Origin: Bacteroidota bacterium
GTDB taxonomy: Bacteria > Bacteroidota > Bacteroidia > JABEUT01
Assembly (NCBI GenBank): GCA_013285655.1
Contig: JABDHI010000025.1
Span: 1-38,951 of the forward strand
Reading direction: 5' to 3'
Length of the DNA: 38,951 nt
The number at the start of each line of letters is the position of its first letter. Positions within the stretch are counted from its first letter, which is position 1. Both the position numbers and the translations under genes were made by a program. Positions 31,749 through 38,951 of the stretch are shown here, one piece after another. Under the pieces are notes generated by a model. The model was not told where the DNA came from. It saw nothing but the letters and a program-made list of their open reading frames with translations, and did not search any database.

Positions 31749-33539
31749 TTATTTATCAGTTGCTACAATTGCTGTTTTAGTAGTGCCGAATAATATTTCT
31801 ACCCTTCTGTTTTGTTCTTGCTCCATATCAGTACAAATTACACCTTCAACGCAACTGTTTACAAAGTTGGTTTTTCCAAAGCCCCTAGGAAGCATCCTTT
31901 TCCTGCTAACGCCCTTTGATGCTAGGTAATTAACGGCGGCGTTTGAACGTTTGTCTGATAATACTATGTTATAAGAATATGAACCTCTGCTGTCGCAATA
32001 ACCATTCACACTTGCATATAGGTCAGGGTTTTTCGACATAAATAAAGCTACGCTATCTAGTATTTTAGCATCTCTTGCCCTGATGTTCGATCTGTCAAAG
32101 TCAAAGTGAATGCGAATAGCTTCATCATTGGTTACACTATACTGCTTCTGAACTGGTGGTAAAGCAAAATGACGAACTGTATCGGTATGTACCGTATCTA
32201 AAACGGCCAATTCATGCTTTGGCGGACATTGATAACCTACAACATACATATCTGTACTAACATGGCATGGTAAGCTGTCTTTATCAATATCAAAATAGTA
32301 GATGTCTTCGCTACCGGTAGCTGAGTTTCTGTTAGATGAGAGGTAGCCAATTTTGCCTGCCTTGGTAAAGGTTATACCATAATCATCGCCCGATGAATTA
32401 AATGGGGCCTTTAACACTGCTGCCTTTTCAAAAGTTCCATTTGCGTTTTTAGACACACATATGTCCATTCCTCCATAACCTGCATAACCATCTGATGAGA
32501 AATAGAAGTTTCCGGCGGTATCCATGGTAGGGAATTTCTCATTACCAAATGTGTTAATGTTTGGGCCCATGTTCACCGGCTTGCTCCAGCCATTGGCTGT
32601 CTTATCACAATAGTAAAGGTCAACACCTCCGTATCCGCCGGGCATATCAGATGAGAAATAGATCCTGGAGCCATTATTTGTTAAATATGGTGTGGCTACT
32701 GAAAACGTATCGCTATTATATTGGAAAGGCTCGTCCTTAACCCAGATGTTGTTTTTGTAGACCGCTACATAAATCTTGTTTCGTTCTATATTTAATGTTC
32801 TTTTCTTTTCTCCTTTTAGCTCTTTACTAACCCTGTTAATATAAATGGTGTCGAAGTTTTTTGAGAAACAAACGGGGCCATTATGATACTTTTCGTTAAC
32901 TACGCTACTTTGTATTGGAGCAACATTAGAAAAACTTGTATCAGTGTTGCCTTTTTTTGCATAAAAAACATGCAGGTAGTGTTCACCATCCCATTTATAT
33001 ATTTTTGAACCAAAACCGTTCGCTTCACGAGATGAAATGAAAACGATACCATCTTTGTAAGGCACCGGGCATAAATCTGATGATTGGGAATTGAGCGAAG
33101 AAACACCAGCTACCTTAATAGGAAGATCATATTGTTGATCTTTTATTATAGTATCGCAAGAACTTGCATAAAATTGGCCTCTTTGATCAGATGGCATCAT
33201 TTGGTTATACATAATAAATGCATCTTTGGCGTTAGCATAGCGGCCGCTAGCCTTCAGCATTAAGCCATAATCAAGGTAAAATGCAGCATTGTCATAATGC
33301 CCTATTTTGTTAACCTCGTCATAAGCTCTTGTTGCGTCCGCATATCTATGCATTTTCTGGTAGCATTCGCCAAGCTTATAGTAAGTAGCTTGGTCGGGGT
33401 GTTTTGCAGCGGCTTTTTCGTATAAATGAGCTGCCTTGCAATAATCCCATTTCGCGTATAATCTATCTGCACGTTTTACTTGTGCGAAGCAGCTTGCTGT
33501 TATTAAAACTGCAATTGCTATTGTCAATATCCTTTTCAT
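31749..33539 (-). CDS. TPR-PD40-OmpA family protein
   Basis: A protein of 596 residues with a signal peptide (MKRILTIAIAVLITASCFAQ), TPR-like helices at about 25-120 (AHLYEKAAAKHPDQATYYKL), PD40/WD40-like beta repeats at about 150-425 (IYFSSDMPGGYGGVDLYY and similar), and an OmpA peptidoglycan-binding domain at about 480-585 (IHFDFDRSNIRARDAKILDS, then SDKRSNAAVNYLASKGV). The plan is that of PorE/SprE-neighbourhood proteins in T9SS gliding systems. It probably ties the outer-membrane complex to peptidoglycan. The PorP-like gene lies 18 bp upstream, so they share a transcript. Confidence 0.9.
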   Translation of the reverse strand: MKRILTIAIAVLITASCFAQVKRADRLYAKWDYCKAAHLYEKAAAKHPDQATYYKLGECYQKMHRYADATRAYDEVNKIGHYDNAAFYLDYGLMLKASGRYANAKDAFIMYNQMMPSDQRGQFYASSCDTIIKDQQYDLPIKVAGVSSLNSQSSDLCPVPYKDGIVFISSREANGFGSKIYKWDGEHYLHVFYAKKGNTDTSFSNVAPIQSSVVNEKYHNGPVCFSKNFDTIYINRVSKELKGEKKRTLNIERNKIYVAVYKNNIWVKDEPFQYNSDTFSVATPYLTNNGSRIYFSSDMPGGYGGVDLYYCDKTANGWSKPVNMGPNINTFGNEKFPTMDTAGNFYFSSDGYAGYGGMDICVSKNANGTFEKAAVLKAPFNSSGDDYGITFTKAGKIGYLSSNRNSATGSEDIYYFDIDKDSLPCHVSTDMYVVGYQCPPKHELAVLDTVHTDTVRHFALPPVQKQYSVTNDEAIRIHFDFDRSNIRARDAKILDSVALFMSKNPDLYASVNGYCDSRGSYSYNIVLSDKRSNAAVNYLASKGVSRKRMLPRGFGKTNFVNSCVEGVICTDMEQEQNRRVEILFGTTKTAIVATDK

Positions 33540-33557
33540 ATCGTTGTTTTTAATTTA

Positions 33558-34508
33558 TTAGAAGTACTTAGGGCTTGTCATTCGTGTTTTATTACAATTT
33601 AAATCCCATCCAAGCATTATTTCATGGGTTCCATACATGTAGTTACCATCGTGGCTAGGATAGAAGTCATAAGAATAACCGAACCTTATCAGGTTAGCAA
33701 CATCATATTCAACACTCAATACAACAATATTGTCCATGCCGTTTACGTCAATTCTCTTATCTGTACGTAAGCCTGCTCCCAGGTATAATTTGTTATAAAA
33801 GATGAGCGACGCGTCAATATCCAGATCTATTGGTGCACCTTGTACATATTTTAATAATATAGATGGCCTTATTCCCAGGTTTTCACTAAAGTTGGTTACA
33901 AAACCTGATGTTAGATAATAGGTTCGATACAGTTGCGCACTGGTCGAACTATAATCTCCTTCCATGCCGAAGTTAGGTTGTAATAAATGCTTTACTGAAA
34001 ATCCTGCAAAGAAACGGTCTTTATAAAGGTATAAACCTGCATTAGCATCAGGTACCCATGCCGAAGCCGAGCCCGCATTAAAAGTAGGATCTGCTTGATT
34101 CTCTAATGCTATCCTGTTCATTGCTATAGATAGGTTGTCCATGCAACCTTCAATGCCGAATGATAATTTCATATCATCGCTAAGGGGTAGGTGATAGGCA
34201 AAAATTGCGGATACATCGGTTGTGGTTAGTGGGCCGGTATTATCATTATAGAATTGGAGGCCGAGACCTACGTTGCTATTTGGTACCATGCCATGCATTC
34301 CAACCGATTCAGTTGTTGGTGCTCCTTCTAAACCAACCCATTGTGTGCGGTATACCATGGTGCCCGAAAATACTCCGCGGCTACCGGCATAAGCTGGGTT
34401 AATATATAATGGATTGAAGAAATATTGAGAGAAGGAAACATCTTGTTGGGCAAATAACCCCAGAGAGGCTGTTATTCCGATTATTGTTGATATAATTTTA
34501 GTTTTCAT
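33558..34508 (-). CDS. PorP/SprF family T9SS membrane protein
   Basis: A protein of 316 residues with a signal peptide (MKTKIISTIIGITASLGLFA) and the family's start QDVSFSQYFFNPLYINPAYAG. Many beta-barrel strands follow, and the end is the typical RFGYSYDFYPSH then HEIMLGWDL. PorP/SprF proteins serve as outer-membrane partners for a particular T9SS cargo, typically the adhesin encoded next to them; SprF supports SprB in Flavobacterium. Here the cargo is the giant repeat protein 30 bp upstream. Confidence 0.92.
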   Translation of the reverse strand: MKTKIISTIIGITASLGLFAQQDVSFSQYFFNPLYINPAYAGSRGVFSGTMVYRTQWVGLEGAPTTESVGMHGMVPNSNVGLGLQFYNDNTGPLTTTDVSAIFAYHLPLSDDMKLSFGIEGCMDNLSIAMNRIALENQADPTFNAGSASAWVPDANAGLYLYKDRFFAGFSVKHLLQPNFGMEGDYSSTSAQLYRTYYLTSGFVTNFSENLGIRPSILLKYVQGAPIDLDIDASLIFYNKLYLGAGLRTDKRIDVNGMDNIVVLSVEYDVANLIRFGYSYDFYPSHDGNYMYGTHEIMLGWDLNCNKTRMTSPKYF

Positions 34509-34538
34509 GATTTATGTTTTTTGTATGTAGCTCGTTAT

Positions 34539-37500
34539 TTATCTTTTAATGAATACCCATCCGCGTTTTTCGGTATTGTTATATTTAACTATGTAGTAAT
34601 ACGTGCCGTCAGGCAGATTGGTGCCGTTGTTGTCTTTTCCATCCCACCTAACAGTGGTGTTGTTGTAATTACTTCCGCTCCATACTTCACTTCCCCAGCG
34701 ATTGATGATTTGAACGGTATTATCCTGGTAGCAATCGAGCATTGGTATATTCCACCAATCATTAATGCCATCGCCGTTTGGTGATATACCGGTATAAAAA
34801 TCATCGCCACCAAATGTTACCTGTACTTCGTTTGTCGCATGGCAACCGGTAATAGTATCGGTTTCGGTTAAAGTATAGGTTGTTGTTAACGTTGGTGTTG
34901 CTGTAGGTCGCGCAATAGTGCTTGAGCTCAAACCCGTAGCCGGAGTCCATACATAGGTATCGCCCGCAACAGATGCACTACCTAGAGTAACACTTCCTTC
35001 GCCGCATAATATTTGGGCTGCACCTGTATTTGCTGCAGGTAATTGGTTCACTTTAACTGTTACTGTATCGGTATTTGAGCAACCCAGGTTTGTTACTGTT
35101 AAGGTATAAAGTGTAGTTGCGGCAGGACTTGCGGCAGGGTCACTAATAGTATCTGAACTTAACCCGCTTGAAGGTGTCCAGTTGTATTTTAAACCAGTGG
35201 TAGCCGTTGTGCCAATCATTGCACTATCATTTCGACAAATTGTTTTATATGAACCTGCATTAGCGGTTGGTGGTGTAGATACACTTACTACTACAGTATC
35301 GGTTGCACTGCAAACCCCATTTGTAGCGGTAACTACATAAGTAGTTGTCGTAATGGGACTAGCTTGTGGCTGAGAAATGGTAGCAGAACTTAATCCTGTT
35401 ATTGGAGACCAGCTGTAAGACATTCCTGCAACAGATGCAGAACCAATAGCTGTGCTGTCTCCTATACAAACTCCCTTATCAGCACCTGCATTAGCAATAG
35501 GCGTTGGTAATACGGTTACGGTTACAATGTCCGTCTTGCTGCATGTCCCGTTATTAGTTGTAAGTGTATATATTGTTGTAGATATAGGACTTGCGTTAGG
35601 TTGAGCAACAGTTGAAGAGCTTAAACCCTGAGCAGGAGACCAGCTATAAGTTATTCCTGAGAGTGATACGGTTCCAATAGAAGTGCTATCGCCTTTGCAA
35701 ATGTTCTTATCAGCGCCTGCATTAGCAGTTGGTGCCGGATTAACGGTTACAACTACCGTGTCCGTATTACTGCAAACTCCGTTTGTAGCGGTAAGTACAT
35801 AAGTGGTTGTACCCACAGGGCTTGCACTAGGTTGTGAATTTGTTGATGAACTTAAACCTGCAGCCGGAGCCCATGAGTAAGTTACACCTGAAATAGAAGC
35901 TGAGCCTATTGTTACACTATCAAACCTGCAAACGGTTTTATCAGAACCAGCGTTAGCAATCGGTTGAGGTGATACGGTTACAATAACTGTATCTTTATTG
36001 CTACAGGTGCCATTAGTTGCAGTTAACACATAAGTGGTAGTTGCAATTGGACTTGCATTTGTTTGTGAAGATGTTGATGAGGCCAAGCCTGTTGATGGAG
36101 ACCATGAGTAGGTCACTCCTAAAACCGAAGCTGAGCCAATTGCAGTGCTATCGCCTTTGCAAATGGTTTTGTTAGCCCCTGCATTAGCAGTAGGTAATGG
36201 ATTAACAGTTACAACTACAGTGTCTGTATTGCTGCAAATACCATTAGATGCTTTAACTACGTAAGTAGTAGTAGTTACTGGGCTTGCATTTGGTTGTGAA
36301 CTTGTTGAAGAGCTTAAACCTCCAGCTGGTGACCAAGTATAAGAAATACCTATAACAGGTACGCTACCAATAGATACGCTATCGCCCTTGCAGATGCTTT
36401 TATCAGAACCTGCATTGGCAATAGGTTGTGGGTGCACACTTACTGTAACAGTATCTTTATTGCTACATGCGCCATTAGATACGATGAGGGTATATGTGGT
36501 TGTGCTGGCAGGGCTTGCTTTAGGTTGTGCTACAGTATCGTAGTTTAAACCTGCGGCAGGAGACCAGCTATAAGTTAAACCGGCAATGTATGGGGTACCT
36601 AATACCACACTATCATTTTTGCAAATGCCTTTAGCTACACCTGCATTTGCTATAGGTTGAGGTAAAACAGTTACAATTACAGTATCTGTATTGCTGCAAA
36701 TGCCGTTAGAAGCAGTTAACACATAGGTTGTTGTTGCTATAGGATCCGCATTAGGTTGAGAATTTGTAGAAGAACTTAAGCCGCCCGCCGGAGACCATGA
36801 ATACGAAATGCCTGCAACTGCTGCACTACCAATAGTAGCAGTATCGCCTTTGCAAATAGTTTTATCTGTACCGGCATTAGCAACAGGTTGTGATAATACG
36901 GTTACTAAAACCGTATCGGTATTGGAACAACCTATTAATGTATCTGTTAATGTTAAAACATATTTTGTAGTAACTAAAGGACTTGCATTAGGTTGGGGTA
37001 TAGTATCATAGTTTAATCCGGTAGCTGGTGTCCATTTATAGGTCATTCCAATGCTTAGAAGGGGAGCTGGCGTTCCTATTCTTACGCTATCTCCCAGGCA
37101 TACTGAAGTATCGCGCCCGGCATTAGGTTTTGGTAATGGGTTAATTATAACAAAAGTTTGTGCAGTGTAGTCGGTGCATCCGTCAGCATAGGTAACACCT
37201 ACATAATAGTCTCCTGCCGAAGTAATACTTATTGTTTTAGTTGTATCTCCATTCGACCAGAGGTAACGCGAACCATTTGATGCAGTTAGGCTCATAACTG
37301 AGCCTGCACAAAACTGAGCAGTATCACCTTCGGTAATATATGCTGATGGAACTGGTTTTACAATAATTTTTACTGAGTCTGTATTTTTACATCCTGTTAA
37401 TGTATCTGTTACTACCAATGTATACATAGTAGTATCGGTTGGGCTGGCCTTAGGGTTAGAAGTGGTGTAAATACTCAAGCCACTATTAGGTGTCCATTTA

Positions 37501-38000
37501 TAAGTAAGGTTTGCGCTGGAAGCACCGCCAATTGAAATAGTATCGCCGTAACACATTGTTTGAAGCCCACCTGTAATTGCAACCGGCGAGGCATTAACAG
37601 TGATGAAAACCATAGCTGTATCGCAATTTTCAGGTGTTTCATTATCACATACTACATATGTAATAGTATCCTTACCTGAGAAGTTGTTGTTAGGCGTATA
37701 ATTTATAAAGTTTCCGTTTAAAGAAGCGATACCGCTTTTAGGTGCTAGATAAATGCTTGTAGTTAACGGATCTCCGTCGGCATCATTATCGTTAGCCTGT
37801 ACGTTAATTACAACCACGCCGCTATTTTCGCAAATTGTAACTGAGTCATTCTTTGCTACCGGTTTGGTAGGAGGTGGGTTATAGATTAATCTAAATACTG
37901 ATTTAGTATTGCCTGTCTTTATATAGCTTGCGCTGAAACCTATGCCTGCGCAAAACAAAAAGATGAAGAGTGTAAGTAGTTTTATATTTTTTGTTTTCAT
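34539..38000 (-). CDS. giant repeat adhesin with CHU_C/gliding-motility C-terminal domain
   Basis: A protein of 1153 residues with an N-terminal signal, a cadherin/VCBS-like domain at about 45-136 (VVINVQANDNDADGDP), a diverged Ig-like unit at about 141-217, a second at about 218-290, then ten Ig-like repeats at 293-1065. The first repeat is 82 residues, the next eight are exactly 77, and the last is 75. Each carries conserved cysteines (positions 9 and 61 of the 77-residue unit), a YSWSP motif and a TTTY motif. The tail (FYTGISPNGDGINDWWNIP to GWVFIKR) is the CHU_C type B sorting domain, so export by T9SS to the surface is expected. It is the first gene of the module with PorP/SprF and OmpA. 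Confidence 0.93.
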   Translation of the reverse strand: MKTKNIKLLTLFIFLFCAGIGFSASYIKTGNTKSVFRLIYNPPPTKPVAKNDSVTICENSGVVVINVQANDNDADGDPLTTSIYLAPKSGIASLNGNFINYTPNNNFSGKDTITYVVCDNETPENCDTAMVFITVNASPVAITGGLQTMCYGDTISIGGASSANLTYKWTPNSGLSIYTTSNPKASPTDTTMYTLVVTDTLTGCKNTDSVKIIVKPVPSAYITEGDTAQFCAGSVMSLTASNGSRYLWSNGDTTKTISITSAGDYYVGVTYADGCTDYTAQTFVIINPLPKPNAGRDTSVCLGDSVRIGTPAPLLSIGMTYKWTPATGLNYDTIPQPNASPLVTTKYVLTLTDTLIGCSNTDTVLVTVLSQPVANAGTDKTICKGDTATIGSAAVAGISYSWSPAGGLSSSTNSQPNADPIATTTYVLTASNGICSNTDTVIVTVLPQPIANAGVAKGICKNDSVVLGTPYIAGLTYSWSPAAGLNYDTVAQPKASPASTTTYTLIVSNGACSNKDTVTVSVHPQPIANAGSDKSICKGDSVSIGSVPVIGISYTWSPAGGLSSSTSSQPNASPVTTTTYVVKASNGICSNTDTVVVTVNPLPTANAGANKTICKGDSTAIGSASVLGVTYSWSPSTGLASSTSSQTNASPIATTTYVLTATNGTCSNKDTVIVTVSPQPIANAGSDKTVCRFDSVTIGSASISGVTYSWAPAAGLSSSTNSQPSASPVGTTTYVLTATNGVCSNTDTVVVTVNPAPTANAGADKNICKGDSTSIGTVSLSGITYSWSPAQGLSSSTVAQPNASPISTTIYTLTTNNGTCSKTDIVTVTVLPTPIANAGADKGVCIGDSTAIGSASVAGMSYSWSPITGLSSATISQPQASPITTTTYVVTATNGVCSATDTVVVSVSTPPTANAGSYKTICRNDSAMIGTTATTGLKYNWTPSSGLSSDTISDPAASPAATTLYTLTVTNLGCSNTDTVTVKVNQLPAANTGAAQILCGEGSVTLGSASVAGDTYVWTPATGLSSSTIARPTATPTLTTTYTLTETDTITGCHATNEVQVTFGGDDFYTGISPNGDGINDWWNIPMLDCYQDNTVQIINRWGSEVWSGSNYNNTTVRWDGKDNNGTNLPDGTYYYIVKYNNTEKRGWVFIKR
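35031..36878. repeat. eight tandem 231-bp units coding Ig-like repeats
   Basis: Residues 375-990 of the adhesin form eight units of exactly 77 residues, that is 231 bp each. Diverged units of 82 and 75 residues flank them. Typical words are NAGxDKxICKGDS, YSWSP and SNTDTVxVTV. Length is constant while sequence varies, as expected for an old but structurally constrained repeat. Confidence 0.9.
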
Positions 38001-38227
38001 TTCGTAGCTTTTTTACGTGTGTTTTATGCTAAGGCATGATAAGTGGTTGTATAATTCGTAACATTTCATGCATTATTAGCAATGACTTGAGTCGCCTAAA
38101 TCTGTTTAATACAAAGGGATTCGGAGGTTTTAAAGTTGAAAAATAATCCTTGAGCTATGCATTACTCAAGTTGGGCAGTTCAATCACCTTGTTTGCCGAT
38201 TTTTTTATTTTAAAAAACAGGACGAAG

Positions 38228-38235
38228 TAAGTTTG
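38228..38235 (+). promoter_or_regulatory. candidate -7 box TAnnTTTG
   Basis: TAAGTTTG, an exact match to the Bacteroidota -7 consensus, 46 bp before the ATG at 38282. No clear -33 element at the usual spacing. The rest of the 281-base gap from 38001 contains nothing else I can name. Confidence 0.4.
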
Positions 38236-38281
38236 TATTATAAAATACAACGGATTGATCCGTGACCTAATAAATGCTAAA

Positions 38282-38725
38282 ATGAAAATCAAAAAAATAA
38301 GCACCCTGTTATTCTGCTTAATAATTGGAATTGTTTTGAACTGCCTTATGGCTCAACCTAAAGACCCTGTAAGGAATTACACGTTTGCTGTTTCAAATTC
38401 AGCAAAAGATAATGTAGTGTATGTATCCACTGTGTTTTGTTGGCAATGTTCCTCAAATAGCCCGTGCAATGGTATTTTATATGGAAAGAATACCTCAACA
38501 CCTTGTGATTTTTTAGCTAAATGGGCTCTTTCTGTTTTTAAAAAAGAACGTCCTGAGTTTGATGGAAAGGAGGCTACCGTCAATTGCCTTACAGAGAGTT
38601 TGAGTATGTATAATTATAGTAATGAAAAATCTATAGAGAAAGATAGGGACGATGTTATTAATAATTATAAAAACAAACTTCATAAAACAGTTATTGTGGT
38701 TTCCTTTCCGCTTTGCATGGAATAG
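38282..38725 (+). CDS. small secreted cysteine-containing hypothetical protein
   Basis: A protein of 147 residues from the ATG at 38282; the in-frame TTG at 38255 would put nine extra residues before the signal peptide. Signal sequence KKISTLLFCLIIGIVLNCLM then AQPKD. The mature part has a cysteine group (TVFCWQCSSNSPC, then TPCDF, NCL and a last Cys in PLCME), suggesting disulphides in an envelope protein. No family is recognised. It lies 27 bp before the glycosylase gene on the same strand. Confidence 0.6.
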   Translation: MKIKKISTLLFCLIIGIVLNCLMAQPKDPVRNYTFAVSNSAKDNVVYVSTVFCWQCSSNSPCNGILYGKNTSTPCDFLAKWALSVFKKERPEFDGKEATVNCLTESLSMYNYSNEKSIEKDRDDVINNYKNKLHKTVIVVSFPLCME

Positions 38726-38752
38726 CAATATAATATGTAATACAAAACAACT

Positions 38753-38951
38753 ATGCCTGAGGGACCATCAATACTATTGTTGAAAGAAGCAGTAGAAGAA
38801 TTTAAAGGCAAAAAAATAATTGCAGTTTCGGGTAATAGTAAAATTGAGAAAGATCGGTTGTTAAACCAAAAGATCGTTTCATTTAAAACCTGGGGAAAAC
38901 ATTTTCTTATCTGTTTTAAAGGCTTTACTGTTAAAATACACTTGCTTATGT
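38753..38951 (+). CDS. Fpg/Nei family DNA glycosylase, 5' part only
   Basis: The ATG at 38753 starts MPEGPSILLLKEAV, the conserved start of formamidopyrimidine-DNA glycosylase/endonuclease VIII enzymes, where Pro2 is the nucleophile and Glu3 the proton donor. KTWGKHFLICFKGFTVKIHL follows, with the conserved lysine-containing strand. The gene runs off the window after 66 codons. The MPEGPS start favours a Nei-like member. It removes oxidised bases; the zinc finger end is not visible. Confidence 0.88.
   Translation, partial: MPEGPSILLLKEAVEEFKGKKIIAVSGNSKIEKDRLLNQKIVSFKTWGKHFLICFKGFTVKIHLLM

Noticed and set aside
35031-36878. Regular repeats that could suggest a CRISPR-like or satellite array
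   Set aside because: The period is 231 bp, in frame with the adhesin, and encodes Ig-like domains; there are no short identical repeats with unique spacers.
38377-38728. Minus-strand frames over the small secreted protein gene
   Set aside because: They overlap a plus-strand gene with a clear signal peptide and a -7 box; the antisense products show no signal or family features.

Overview
The window looks like a chromosomal segment of a Bacteroidota bacterium, probably in the Chitinophagia/Sphingobacteriia neighbourhood. This rests on several traits: A+T-rich DNA, few Shine-Dalgarno sites, recurrent TAnnTTTG-like boxes upstream of genes, type IX secretion (T9SS) type A and CHU_C sorting domains, a PorP/SprF protein, and a LigD with the phosphoesterase-ligase-polymerase order. 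The genus cannot be fixed from sequence reading alone. I saw no tRNA, rRNA, insertion sequence, phage or CRISPR array.

Layout. 1-4.0 kb: end of an ECF sigma factor gene translationally coupled to its anti-sigma factor; a non-coding stretch with repeats and a decayed T9SS sorting-domain remnant; the lipoprotein-type methionine sulfoxide reductase MsrA; and a DrrAB-like ABC exporter pair. 4.1-7.0 kb: three tandem paralogous secreted T9SS cargo genes joined by ATGA overlaps. 7.1-12 kb: small membrane, outer-membrane and cytosolic genes, including two members of a DksA-like family (one truncated), a DUF6496-like protein, a YjlB-like cupin, a PEBP-family protein and a 49-aa basic gene. 12-17 kb: a DUF748/AsmA-like protein overlapping a low-affinity iron permease-like protein, facing a ligD-ku operon for non-homologous end joining. 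17-25.7 kb: another DksA-like gene, small hypothetical genes, a second large DUF748 protein, a quinone oxidoreductase, the first of three NmrA-like Rossmann proteins, a degenerate GIY-YIG protein, a run of tiny low-complexity secreted or basic proteins, a DUF4142 lipoprotein and a two-helix membrane protein, with several strong terminators.

26-30.7 kb: an orphan hexaheme cytochrome resembling the ActA subunit of alternative complex III, divergent from a type II NADH dehydrogenase, then two more NmrA-like paralogues and a 95-aa hypothetical gene. 30.7-38.0 kb: a minus-strand surface module read in the order giant 1153-aa repeat adhesin with a CHU_C tail, PorP/SprF protein, TPR-PD40-OmpA protein and coiled-coil lipoprotein. 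38.2-38.95 kb: a small secreted cysteine-containing protein and the start of an Fpg/Nei DNA glycosylase.

How it fits together. The middle part (about 8-31 kb) reads as a general-stress and DNA-maintenance neighbourhood: NHEJ repair, DksA-like regulators, DUF4142, DUF748, iron permease, oxidoreductases and small basic proteins. That is an inference from gene content. The most unusual signals are the DksA-like paralogues keeping only two of four zinc-finger cysteines, the NmrA-like trio of which two have lost the dinucleotide-binding glycines, the coupled T9SS cargo array, the exactly periodic 77-residue adhesin repeats, and an inverted repeat next to the ku ribosome-binding site.
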